From Beijerinckiaceae bacterium (GTDB lineage Bacteria; Pseudomonadota; Alphaproteobacteria; Rhizobiales; Beijerinckiaceae): a DNA stretch of 64,000 nt. The first letter of the stretch is position 1. Each line of letters opens with the position of its first letter. Below, one piece after another: positions 17,101 to 24,960 of the stretch. The stretch lies in contig CANGFT010000001.1 in assembly GCA_947453205.1 (NCBI GenBank), forward strand, positions 1-64,000, in the 5' to 3' direction. The notes beneath the pieces were generated by a model. It did not search any database, was not told the DNA's origin, and worked only from the letters and a program-made list of their open reading frames with translations. Both the position numbers and the translations under genes were made by a program.

Positions 17101-18253
17101 GTTCGGCAGCCAGTTGAGTGCCTGTGTAGGATCCCGCATTGATGCTGACGGACTGAGGCGCTGAACCGTCAACGATGACGGAGAACATATCAATGCCCCA
17201 ATAGGGCGGGTTGGAGCCCGAAGCGCTCTGATTGCCGCTTTCGCGCGTCGTATCATAAAGGGCGGGGTCGGTGACGATGGTCACTTTGTTCGCGTCGGTG
17301 TCGCCGAAGTCGAAGCCGGTCGCCTTGATGATGCTGCCGACGACAGAGGCTGCGGTCGAGTCGGTCCGGTCAGTCTGCTCGTCCTGCTTGTAGAGAGGAT
17401 GGGCGGCGGCCGCGTTGAAGGTGGGGTCGACCGCTTGCGGGTCCGTGGTGATCTGGCCGAACTTGTTGGTGTAATAGGTCCTGCTCTGGTCATCCTTCGC
17501 GGTGATCAACTGCGGCGTGACTTCGCGATCGCCCACGAACACGTGCGTCTGCCACTTGTTGGTCGGCGAGGCCTCGGTCGCGTTGCTCGTCTTCACATAG
17601 TAGATCGTCGCGATGGTCGAGTTGCCGAGAGAGTCGTAAATCGTGATCGAAGTCGACTTGTTGTAGGTGGCTGAGTTCGTCTTGTCGAAGACGTAGGGGT
17701 TGTTCGCCGTATAGGTGCTGCTCGCGGGAATGATTTCTGCGTCGGCGGGCAGGTTCAGGCCGAGCTGGATGGTCTGAGACGCTTTCGGCAGGCCCGAGGT
17801 CGTGGGCAGCTGCAGGTTCTTGGCGGAGTTGATGCCGGTCGCGATGACCGAACCGTCGGCGTTGACGGGGAAGACCTGGAGCAACTGGCCCTGGGCGTCG
17901 ACGACATATCGGTCGTTGTTCACGCTGAAGGCGCCGTTGCGGGTGTAGACCGTCTGCGTTGAGGTCAGGCTCGGCTTGAGGGCGAAGAAGCCCTGGCCGG
18001 AGATGGCGAGATCGAGCGCGTTCAAGCTGGACTCGATGTTGCCCTGCGTGAACTGCTGCTTGATCGACTTGAGAATGGTGCCCGAGCCGATGGCCGAGCT
18101 GGCCGCCTGCAATGGCGATGTCGCGAAAATATCGCCGAATTCGGCACGTGACCGCTTGAAGCCGGTCGTGCCGACGTTGGCGATGTTGTTCGAGATGGCT
18201 GCGATGTCAGCCTGGGCGCCGTTGAGGCCGGTGAGCGAGGTATAAAAGGACAT
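14147..18253 (-). CDS. flgE: Giant flagellar hook protein FlgE
   Basis: The termini are canonical for FlgE: [35 protein letters not shown] at the start, [12 protein letters not shown] after it, and [31 protein letters not shown] at the end. At 1368 residues it is more than three times the enterobacterial hook protein (about 400). The extra sequence (about residues 180-1130) is Thr/Ser/Asp-rich and beta-like, with several modules of the form LxFTSGTTG or LVFTYSSFG that recall the FlgK repeats. The ends form the D0/D1 core of the universal joint; the inserts should lie on the outer surface. It follows flgD in the operon. Confidence 0.94.
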   Translation of the reverse strand: [1368 protein letters not shown]

Positions 18254-18303
18254 GGTGTGTTTCTCGCGTGTAGCTGATCGGGTTGCTGCTGTTCGCTATC
18301 GGT

Positions 18304-19020
18304 TCAGTATTTGAAAGCGCGGATGTCAGACATCTTGACGACGCCGACGCCAGCCACCTTGAGGGTCTGGGTCTCTCCGGTTCCGGGGACCGAGGCCTCG
18401 ATGATCGGCGCGTAAACATCAGTGGCCGGTTGCGACGTCTTGCCGCCTGAGACCATGGAGGCGGTGACGATGTAGCGGGCTGCGCCAACGGCTGCGCCCT
18501 TGTCGTCCTTGCCGTCCCACTGGAAGCCGACGAGGCCGGTTGGGTTTGCGCCGAGGTCAATGCTCTTGACGAGCGCGCCAGCCTGGCCGTTTGCGCTCAT
18601 CGTGCTGATCTGCAACTGGACAGAGGTTGCATCTGTCGGCAGATCGATGGCGCCGCTGATGGCGCCGGTGTCGTCGGCCATGGCGATGTTGCCGGGCACG
18701 AGCACCGTCTTCCCAATGAAGTTGGCCGCGGTTGCGATACGGTTCTCCGAAATCTGGGTCGCGATGCTTGTCATCGTCGAGTTGAGCTGCGTGATGCCCG
18801 ACACCGTCGAGAACTGCGCCATCTGCGCGATCATCTGATCGTTCGACTGAGGCTGGAAGGGGTCCTGATTGGACAGCTGCGCCGTCATCAGTTTGAGGAA
18901 GTCGCTCTGATCGAGTTGCGTCTTGTGGGGCGTCGTCGATGTCGTGGAAGCGGGCGTAGCGCCCAACTTTTTCAACAAAGAGTCCAGCGTCTGCTGCGAT
19001 GTTGCGCTGATGTCCGTCAT
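18304..19020 (-). CDS. flgD: Hook cap/assembly protein FlgD
   Basis: At 238 residues it has the usual length. The N-terminal motif DQSDFLKLMTAQLSNQDPFQPQSNDQMIAQMAQFSTVSGI is diagnostic, and the C-terminal half holds the FlgD Ig/tudor-like region (FQWDGKDDKGAAVGAARYIVTA). FlgD caps the growing hook and is replaced by FlgK when the hook is finished. It stands directly before flgE. Confidence 0.95.
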   Translation of the reverse strand: MTDISATSQQTLDSLLKKLGATPASTTSTTPHKTQLDQSDFLKLMTAQLSNQDPFQPQSNDQMIAQMAQFSTVSGITQLNSTMTSIATQISENRIATAANFIGKTVLVPGNIAMADDTGAISGAIDLPTDATSVQLQISTMSANGQAGALVKSIDLGANPTGLVGFQWDGKDDKGAAVGAARYIVTASMVSGGKTSQPATDVYAPIIEASVPGTGETQTLKVAGVGVVKMSDIRAFKY

Positions 19021-19026
19021 GTCTAA

Positions 19027-19443
19027 TTACTTTCCGACGCTGAGGGTTTTGAGCATGAGCGATTTCGCCGTCGCTATGACTTCGACATTGTTCTGGTACT
19101 GCCGGGCGGCTTCCATCATCTCGACCATTTCTTCGTTGTTATCGACGTTGGTCGCGTAGATGTAGCCATCCTTGTCAGCGAGAGGGTGGCTGGGCGAGTA
19201 GCGCTTTTCCGGCACAGCCTGAGAGCGTTCGATGCCAACGGCCGACACTGTGGCGACGCCCGTGTTCTGCATGAAGGCCGCATATTCAGTCTCGAACACC
19301 GGGCGCATCGCACGATAGGCGTTGTCAGCCGTACTCGAGATGGACTGGGCGTTCGCGAGATTGCTGGCCACCGCGTTGAGGCGCACCTGCTGCGCGGACA
19401 TGGCCCTGCCGGCGATGTCAAAGATGGTCAGATTTTTCATCAT
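19027..19443 (-). CDS. flgC: Proximal rod protein FlgC
   Basis: A 138-residue protein, the usual FlgC length. It has the axial N-terminal motif ([20 protein letters not shown]), a central [23 protein letters not shown] and a C-terminal [26 protein letters not shown]. It forms part of the proximal rod. Its ATG overlaps the flgB stop by four bases (ATGA), showing translational coupling. Confidence 0.95.
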   Translation of the reverse strand: MMKNLTIFDIAGRAMSAQQVRLNAVASNLANAQSISSTADNAYRAMRPVFETEYAAFMQNTGVATVSAVGIERSQAVPEKRYSPSHPLADKDGYIYATNVDNNEEMVEMMEAARQYQNNVEVIATAKSLMLKTLSVGK

Positions 19444-19826
19444 TCACCTCTCAGCGCGGCGCGAAGGGAGCGGATTCGGTCGCCGATGAACTGCAATGAG
19501 GCCTCATAGCGCGTGCTGTTTTCAGCAAACTGCAGCTGCTCGACATGCAGCTCGACCGTATTGCCGTCGAGCGAGGGGGAGATGGGCTGGCGATAGAGCA
19601 GCTCGGATGAGCCGCCGGTGCTGGTGTCTATATGCCGCGCACTTGTGGTCCTCAGCGTGCCTTGGCCCTCGATCGCACGGCTATATTCGGCCGCGAAATC
19701 GATGTCTCTGGCCTTGTAGTGAGGGGTTGCGGCGTTCGCGATGTTGGAGCCAAGCACTTCCATGCGCTGCTGTCTGAGCTGCAGGGCCGTGGCGTGTGGA
19801 CCAAGATATTTGTCGATCACATTCAT
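19440..19826 (-). CDS. flgB: Proximal rod protein FlgB
   Basis: A 128-residue protein with [28 protein letters not shown] near the N-terminus and [24 protein letters not shown] near the C-terminus, both typical of FlgB. It is the first gene of the minus-strand flgBCDEFGHIJKL series. A consensus sigma-54 promoter lies 37 bp upstream of the ATG. Confidence 0.95.
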   Translation of the reverse strand: MNVIDKYLGPHATALQLRQQRMEVLGSNIANAATPHYKARDIDFAAEYSRAIEGQGTLRTTSARHIDTSTGGSSELLYRQPISPSLDGNTVELHVEQLQFAENSTRYEASLQFIGDRIRSLRAALRGE

Positions 19827-19862
19827 GTCGGCGACGAGTCCTAAGTGGAACTATCGTCACTC

Positions 19863-19878
19863 AGCAATCTTTGTGCCA
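19863..19878 (-). promoter_or_regulatory. Sigma-54 promoter of flgBCDEFGHIJKL
   Basis: On the minus strand the site reads TGGCAC-AAAGA-TTGCT, a full match to the -24/-12 consensus. The predicted transcript start is near 19851, about 25 bases before the flgB ATG. The stretch just upstream (19879-19905) is AT-rich. Confidence 0.9.
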
Positions 19879-19905
19879 ATTATAAAATTATTTTAAAACA
19901 ATAAC

Positions 19906-20460
19906 TTACTGAACAAAATACTTCTTGATCAGCACCCGCTCCACCGGCGCGATCCCGCTTTTCGGCTGGAGGAGAGCATTGATGGCCTGCTTGAGCTTAT
20001 CTGCGGTCGCCTGCCTCGCGTCTGGCGCGGTCGCCTGGTCGATCGTCATTTCGGAGAGGATCGAAAGAACGAAGGCCCGCAACGGAACGCGCTCGGAGGT
20101 GAGCAGAAGTTCTGCATTCTCGCCGCGTTGGGTCACGAGCTCGACCTCGGTGATGAGCACGCGCCCCTTGCCCGGCAGCGGCGACAGGATCTCTTCGCCA
20201 AGGGAGACATAGCGGGGTTCAAAGGGGCTCGGGCCGTCACTCGGCGGCTCGACCACACGTTGAGGCGGGGCGGGGCCCTTGAGCGCTTCTGCCGCCGCCG
20301 CCTTCTCAGCCTTCTGCTTTTCAACCCGGGCTGCGTCCATATTGGCGGAGATGATGAAGCCCACCGCCACGCCGATCACGACGAGGAGCGAAATGCCAAG
20401 GGCCATGGCGAAGGGGCCGGTGAGGGCGGCGATGACGGCGGCGAGGATTTTCTTGATCAT
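19906..20460 (-). CDS. FliL-like membrane protein (second FliL paralogue)
   Basis: A 184-residue protein with one N-terminal membrane helix (about 15-38, FAMALGISLLVVIGVAVGFII). A charged Ala/Lys/Pro linker and a periplasmic domain follow. The domain has the layout of FliL: a strand GKGRVLITEVELVT, a leucine-rich helix LRAFVLSILSEMT, and the end KSGIAPVERVLIKKYFVQ, which recalls the FliL C-terminal (V..V.f..f.vQ) pattern. FliL proteins surround the stator units and support torque. A standard FliL is encoded at 36863-37516. The ATG overlaps the stop of the preceding small gene. Confidence 0.7.
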   Translation of the reverse strand: MIKKILAAVIAALTGPFAMALGISLLVVIGVAVGFIISANMDAARVEKQKAEKAAAAEALKGPAPPQRVVEPPSDGPSPFEPRYVSLGEEILSPLPGKGRVLITEVELVTQRGENAELLLTSERVPLRAFVLSILSEMTIDQATAPDARQATADKLKQAINALLQPKSGIAPVERVLIKKYFVQ

Positions 20461-20672
20461 CAGACCCAGCCCCCGCCGCTGCGCGGCTTCTTGGGGTCGG
20501 AGGCCATGATGCTTTTGAAGGCGGCGGCCATGGTCTGCGCGCGTGCGCTCGTCTTGCCAAGCTCGTTTCTGCGCAAGATGATGTCGCCGGCGATGGTTTG
20601 GCGATCCATCGTGAAAGCGGGATACTGCTTCATCAATTTTTCAAGTTCGGTGAAGAATTCCGCTTCTGTCAC
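20460..20672 (-). CDS. Small unknown protein coupled to FliL-like gene
   Basis: A 70-residue soluble, helical-looking protein (FFTELEKLMKQYPAFTMDRQTIAGDIILRRNEL) with a Gly/Ser-rich tail. It starts nine bases after the preceding gene and shares an ATGA overlap with the FliL-like gene, so it belongs to the same operon. No family is recognised. Confidence 0.65.
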   Translation of the reverse strand: MTEAEFFTELEKLMKQYPAFTMDRQTIAGDIILRRNELGKTSARAQTMAAAFKSIMASDPKKPRSGGGWV

Positions 20673-20681
20673 AACCGTTCC

Positions 20682-21137
20682 TCAGACCATGAGATCGACC
20701 CGCGCGCGCCTTTCATAGGGGTTCCATGGCATGAAGGAGACGCAGGCGTAAAGAGTGCTGGCGAATTGATGCATATAGAGCGGTTCAACCGAGATCCGCG
20801 CCTGAAGTCGGCTGAGTGCGGGAACCGCATCAGACGGCGCCCCGCGAGGATTATAAACGGGCCGGGATTGGTCCCAGGCCTGCGCGTCGGCTGCGACGCC
20901 CGGACCTCTCGGCTTCCAGCCGCCAACTGGCGGCTCCGGCCTTTCAGCGGCGCGCCAGTCATCGTCGGACGCCCTGTAGGCGTCGCCGGAGAACGGGGTC
21001 TGTGAAGGGTCGCTGTCTTCACTGTTGAACGTGCCCCCAGTCGGATCGACGCGAAGCGGCTCACCATTGCGAAAATCGGTGACCGGCGCGAGCTGGGACA
21101 GCGGCGCACGGACGAGAGGCGGAAGATCGAGAACCAT
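20682..21137 (-). CDS. Unknown protein in accessory hook operon
   Basis: A 151-residue protein. Residues ~1-105 are Pro/Asp/Gly-rich and probably disordered (PSQTPFSGDAYRASDDDW and similar). The C-terminal ~45 residues look folded, with VEPLYMHQFASTLYACVSFMPWNPYERRARVDL. No signal peptide is visible. A gap of 133 bp separates it from the upstream hook-like gene, with no terminator and no sigma-54 site in the gap, so read-through from 22143 is likely. A competing shifted frame (20669-21109) is Arg-rich and less protein-like. Function unknown. Confidence 0.6.
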   Translation of the reverse strand: MVLDLPPLVRAPLSQLAPVTDFRNGEPLRVDPTGGTFNSEDSDPSQTPFSGDAYRASDDDWRAAERPEPPVGGWKPRGPGVAADAQAWDQSRPVYNPRGAPSDAVPALSRLQARISVEPLYMHQFASTLYACVSFMPWNPYERRARVDLMV

Positions 21138-21270
21138 GATACGCTACCCCGGCCAGAACACAGGACGGGTGACGCCGCCCCTAGGCTGGGGGCAGTTTAT
21201 GGTTAACGAATTCTTAACTCCACCTCTTTTTAACGTTCTCCAGCACTAAGAGCCGCAGAAAAGCTCCTCG

Positions 21271-22089
21271 TCAGCGGATGAGGTTTTCAATTGCTGAGCG
21301 AAGCATTTCAGATCCTGTCTGAAGAGCGCGCGCATTGCCGTTATAAGCTTGCTGCGCCCTTATCATACGTAACATTTCAGCGGTCATGTCGACGTTTGCG
21401 TCTTCGAGCGCGCCTTGCTGCACCGATCCCAGACCATTGGTGTTGGCGCGGCCAAGAATGGCCGGGCCGGACTCATCGGTCTCGAGGAAGGCGGCGCCGC
21501 CCTGGCTCTTGAGGCCATCCTCGTTGTTGAAGTGTGCGATGGCGAGCACCCCGATCGGGGTCACCACGCCGTTCGTCCGCGACACGCTCACGACCCCTTT
21601 GGAGTCGACGCTCAGCGACTGGACCTGCGATATGTCCCCATTGGCTCCCGACGCGACGTTAAGCCCCTGCAGCTTTCCGCCCGATAGTCCCATCAGGGGA
21701 CGGCCGGACAGGCGGTCAATGATCTGGCCTGTCGGGGTGATCTGCAGTTGCCCGGCGCGGCTGTAGTAATAGGTTGGCTCGCTCGACGAATTTGCGTCCG
21801 TCACCGCAGTGTCAGCGAAAGTGAAGTGGCCTGCGCCGACGAGGGCGATGTCGAGCGCGCTGTTCGTGGTTCTGATGGCGCCCTGGGAGTCGCTGCGGCG
21901 CACCACCTCCGTCATTGCGCCCTGACCGATGTCGAGGCCCGGGCGGTCGTTCTGGCTCAGGCCCGCGACATCGACGAAATGTGAGGTTGACCGCTTGAAG
22001 CCTACGGTCATGGCGTTGGCGAGGTTATTGGAGATGACGCTGAGGTCGCGGGAGGCGGACATCACGCCTGTCAGTGCAGTCTTCATCAT
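21271..22089 (-). CDS. Flagellar rod/hook-family axial protein (FlgE/F/G-like)
   Basis: A 272-residue axial protein. The N-terminus has TALTGVMSASRDLSVISNNLANAMTVGFKRS, the middle has NSALDIALVGAGHFTF, and the end has GALEDANVDMTAEMLRMIRAQQAYNGNARAL. This is the hook/rod superfamily signature, but it is distinct from the FlgF, FlgG and FlgE encoded in the main operon. It could be a second rod/hook component or a hook variant. The MM start at 22089 follows GGAGAG; a Met nine codons upstream is less likely. A consensus sigma-54 promoter lies about 54 bp upstream, so it heads its own small operon. Confidence 0.85.
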   Translation of the reverse strand: MMKTALTGVMSASRDLSVISNNLANAMTVGFKRSTSHFVDVAGLSQNDRPGLDIGQGAMTEVVRRSDSQGAIRTTNSALDIALVGAGHFTFADTAVTDANSSSEPTYYYSRAGQLQITPTGQIIDRLSGRPLMGLSGGKLQGLNVASGANGDISQVQSLSVDSKGVVSVSRTNGVVTPIGVLAIAHFNNEDGLKSQGGAAFLETDESGPAILGRANTNGLGSVQQGALEDANVDMTAEMLRMIRAQQAYNGNARALQTGSEMLRSAIENLIR

Positions 22090-22142
22090 CGGACAGAGCT
22101 CTCCGGCAAGTCCCATTGCGGCAATAGCGCCGCACAGAGTTC

Positions 22143-22158
22143 AGCAATTCATGTGCCA
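22143..22158 (-). promoter_or_regulatory. Sigma-54 promoter of accessory hook operon
   Basis: On the minus strand it reads TGGCAC-ATGAA-TTGCT, a full consensus match. The predicted transcript start is near 22131, leaving a leader of about 40 bases before the hook-like gene. Confidence 0.9.
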
Positions 22159-22237
22159 AGTAATATTGGCTTGAAAATAATAGATAATTCACCGCTTTTC
22201 ATAGCGGCGGTCAATGGCTGGGCGCTGCGTCAGGGCT

Positions 22238-22957
22238 TCAATCCGCTTCCTGCATCCATGTGCGAAGCTGCGCGAGGGCGGCTTTCTTGAGTTGCGACAC
22301 GCGCCCGACGGTGACGGAAAGAACCTCGCTGATTTCCTCGAGGTTGAGCTCCTCGACATAATAGAGCTGCAGCACGAGGGCTTCGCGCTCCTTGAGACGT
22401 TTGAGGTGCCGCGCCAGCGTGGCGCGCAATTCATCCGCCACAAGCGCGCTCTCGGGCGTGTGGCCTTCGTCCACGAACCAGACGGAATGGTCGTCGTAGA
22501 CTTCATCGAGCGACTTGTTGAGCGATGACGTCGTCTTGTCGCGCCATGACTGCAGTTCGGCGACGCTGATGCCAAGCTCCGCAGCGACAAGCTCGCGGTT
22601 CGCCGGATCGCCACCCGCCGCCTTCACGGCGAGTTCGGCGATGTTGATCTGCGCGCGACGCTGCACGCCAAGGCGGGTCAGGGTCAGGTTCTTGCGCAGA
22701 TGGTCCGTCAGCGCGCCACGGATGCGCACGGCCGCGTAGCTGGAGAAGCTGGCCTGGCCGAGATCCTGAAACCGTTTGGCCGCCTCCACGAGCGCGACCA
22801 TGCCGATCTGCACGAGATCGTCGATTTCGAAGACGTCACGCACGCGTCCATGGATCTGCCATGCGATCTTGCGCACGAGCTGCATATGCGAGCGCACGCG
22901 TTGTTCGATTTCCCGCGGGTTCGGGCTTGTCGCTACATATGACTGTGTGGCCGTCAT
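22238..22957 (-). CDS. fliA: Flagellar sigma factor FliA (sigma-28)
   Basis: A 239-residue sigma-70-family factor of the FliA/WhiG class, with no sigma region 1. Region 2 has HMQLVRKIAWQIHGRV, FEIDDLVQIGMVALVEAAKRF and FSSYAAVRIRGALTDHLRKN. Region 4 has LKEREALVLQLYYVEELNLEEISEVLSVTVGRVSQLKKAALAQL. It directs RNA polymerase to late flagellar promoters and is held back by FlgM (29612-29902). Its ATG overlaps the flhG stop (ATGA), so it is the last gene of flhA-flhF-flhG-fliA. Confidence 0.95.
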   Translation of the reverse strand: MTATQSYVATSPNPREIEQRVRSHMQLVRKIAWQIHGRVRDVFEIDDLVQIGMVALVEAAKRFQDLGQASFSSYAAVRIRGALTDHLRKNLTLTRLGVQRRAQINIAELAVKAAGGDPANRELVAAELGISVAELQSWRDKTTSSLNKSLDEVYDDHSVWFVDEGHTPESALVADELRATLARHLKRLKEREALVLQLYYVEELNLEEISEVLSVTVGRVSQLKKAALAQLRTWMQEAD

Positions 22958-23784
22958 TGGATGGCCCCCTGCGGGACGATGGAGCCCCTGGCGAAGAACA
23001 TGTCGTCGTCTTCGTTGATCGGCGTCGCCTGGGGGCCGGCGATCATGGTCCCGAGAGACGTGATGGCCTGAGCGGCCTTGGAGTCCGGCGCCGATACGAG
23101 CGGGGGAACGCAGTTGTTGACGCTCGCCAGAAGATGGTCGTCTTCAGGAATCGTGGCGACATGGTAGAGATTGGCGGTGAGGAAGCGATCAACGATCCCT
23201 TTGAACCGCTTGAACACATCCCGGCCATGGGCCTCATCGCGGGCGAGGTTGACCACGATGTCGAAATGCGTCACTCGCCCGAACTGGCTGAGCACCTTGA
23301 TGCAGGCGTAGGCGTCGATGAAGGCTGCGGGCTCGCCCACGACGACGACGAGAACGCGGTTGCATGCGAAGACGAAGTCGAGAACATTGTCCTCGATTCC
23401 CGCCGCCGTATCGACCACGAGATAGTCGAACTCGGTCGAGAGCTCACGCAAGGAGCGGATGATGCGATGCCGGCTTTTCGTCGACATGTTCATGAGCTCG
23501 TTGAGCCCGCTGCCGCCGGAGATGAGCTTGAGGCCCATGGGGCCATCGGTGCAGACCTGGCTCAGGGGCAGATCGGCCTCAAGCGCGTCCACGATGGTCT
23601 GCTTGGGGCTGAGACCCATGAGGATATAAGCGTTCGAAAGCGACAGATCCGCATCGAACAGCACGACGCGCTTGCCGAGTTTGCAAAGCGAAAGCGCGAG
23701 ATTGACAGCGATGTTCGTCTTTCCGACGCCGCCTTTGCCGCTCGTGATGGCGATCGCCTGACCTTTGTTTATGACTTTGGTCAT
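22954..23784 (-). CDS. flhG: Flagellar number regulator FlhG (FleN), MinD-like ATPase
   Basis: A 276-residue ParA/MinD-type ATPase with a deviant Walker A (SGKGGVGKTNIAVNLA), the switch I/II areas VVLFDADLSLSNAYILMGL and DYLVVDTAAGIEDNVLDF, and VVGEPAAFIDAYACIKVL. In polar flagellates FlhG counteracts FlhF and FleQ-type activators to limit flagellar number. The gene follows flhF by five bases and overlaps fliA. The C-terminal ~40 residues lack an obvious MinD-type amphipathic membrane helix and end NEDDDMFFARGSIVPQGAIQ. Confidence 0.93.
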   Translation of the reverse strand: MTKVINKGQAIAITSGKGGVGKTNIAVNLALSLCKLGKRVVLFDADLSLSNAYILMGLSPKQTIVDALEADLPLSQVCTDGPMGLKLISGGSGLNELMNMSTKSRHRIIRSLRELSTEFDYLVVDTAAGIEDNVLDFVFACNRVLVVVVGEPAAFIDAYACIKVLSQFGRVTHFDIVVNLARDEAHGRDVFKRFKGIVDRFLTANLYHVATIPEDDHLLASVNNCVPPLVSAPDSKAAQAITSLGTMIAGPQATPINEDDDMFFARGSIVPQGAIQ

Positions 23785-23789
23785 TCCGA

Positions 23790-24947
23790 TTAAACCTCTG
23801 CGGGAGCGGCGGGGAGGAGGGAGCCACGAATGAGCTGGTCGAGGTCCTCAGGTCCGGGTTCCGAGAGGCCGCGTGTCAAATGTGAGGTGGTGGAGAGGAA
23901 GGCGATCTTTGCGTTGCGCAGGCTGAGCTGCCCCAGCATGGCGGCCGTGGGGCTGCCTTCTGAAAGCTTTGTGATGGCGATGGCTTCAAGATCCTTGTAG
24001 CGGTCGATGATGCTTGTGGCCGCCTCGCGCGAGACGCTTGCGGGCACAACGCCAATGCGCGTGATAGGCGCGATGCGTTCGGCGTTCTCCTGCAAAACCT
24101 CGGAGATGCGCGCGCAGTCTTCTGGCGCGCTTGGCATGTCGACGAAGACATAAATCCGCTGGTCGATGCTCTTGATGAAGTCCGCCAATTCATCGGGATG
24201 GTCGATGTCGATGGTCGGCGCATCAAGGATGCGGCCATAGGCGCGCAGGTCTTCGGCTGCGCCAAAGCGGCTCGAATGCGCGTTGACGAGCGTCACGCGC
24301 GCATTGGGCTCGGTCATGCGCAGGCGGGCGATCATCTGCGCCAGCAGCGTCGTCTTGCCGACGCCCGAGGGTCCGAGGGCCACAACGACGCGTGGGATGC
24401 TCAGCAGCTTGTCAGCGTCGGGATAGGCGAGGCGCCGGGCCAGGAAGCCGCCGAATTTCTTGTCGGCGTTCTCCTGGTCATAGGCGCCGGACTGCGCGAG
24501 GAAGATCGCGATCAGTTCGGGGCTGGCGCCCGCCGTCGAAAGCGCATTTGTCATCAGGCTGCAGCTCAACATCGCCTTGATTTCCGCGACGGTGTTTTCG
24601 ATCGCCGTGATGCGCGTCTCATCCACGGCGGGGCGAGGCCTGTAGGGATTTTCAGGTGCGGGGCTCGGCGCCTTCTGGGCGCGCTCCCCATAACGCGCGA
24701 CCTCGCGCGCGCTCGCCAGGAGCGAGGCGAAATCAGCCTGGGCCTTCTCCTTGGGGTTCGGGCGAAGGCCGCGCTGCACCGAGTCCAGCGTTTCCTCATC
24801 ATCGTCTTCGCCCATGCCAGCGACGATCTCAATGCCGCCGTTGACGCGCCGCGTCGAATAGATGCGGGCCTCGCTGCCCAGCTCCTTGGTGATCTTGGCC
24901 ATGGCTTCGACGCTGTCAGCGGCGAAGACTTTCATGCGATTCATCAT
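23790..24947 (-). CDS. flhF: Flagellar placement GTPase FlhF with altered G motifs
   Basis: A 385-residue SRP-type GTPase. Residues ~1-45 are the FlhF N-terminal region (KVFAADSVEAMAKITKELGSEA), ~50-130 a linker, and ~185-380 the NG domain. The P-loop GPSGVGKTT (192-200) is intact. The family's DTAG (G3) is replaced by DMPS (270-273), the G2-area Asp of the TDSYRxGA pattern is replaced (NAHSSRFGA), and G4 reads TKLSE (326-330). FlhF marks the cell pole for basal-body assembly. The residue changes suggest poor or absent GTP hydrolysis, which is inference. Located between flhA and flhG. Confidence 0.9.
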   Translation of the reverse strand: MMNRMKVFAADSVEAMAKITKELGSEARIYSTRRVNGGIEIVAGMGEDDDEETLDSVQRGLRPNPKEKAQADFASLLASAREVARYGERAQKAPSPAPENPYRPRPAVDETRITAIENTVAEIKAMLSCSLMTNALSTAGASPELIAIFLAQSGAYDQENADKKFGGFLARRLAYPDADKLLSIPRVVVALGPSGVGKTTLLAQMIARLRMTEPNARVTLVNAHSSRFGAAEDLRAYGRILDAPTIDIDHPDELADFIKSIDQRIYVFVDMPSAPEDCARISEVLQENAERIAPITRIGVVPASVSREAATSIIDRYKDLEAIAITKLSEGSPTAAMLGQLSLRNAKIAFLSTTSHLTRGLSEPGPEDLDQLIRGSLLPAAPAEV

Positions 24948-24960
24948 CCGCGCGATCCTT

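Noticed and set aside
22861-23793. A 310-codon plus-strand frame opposite flhG
   Set aside because: Antisense shadow of a clear MinD-like ATPase.
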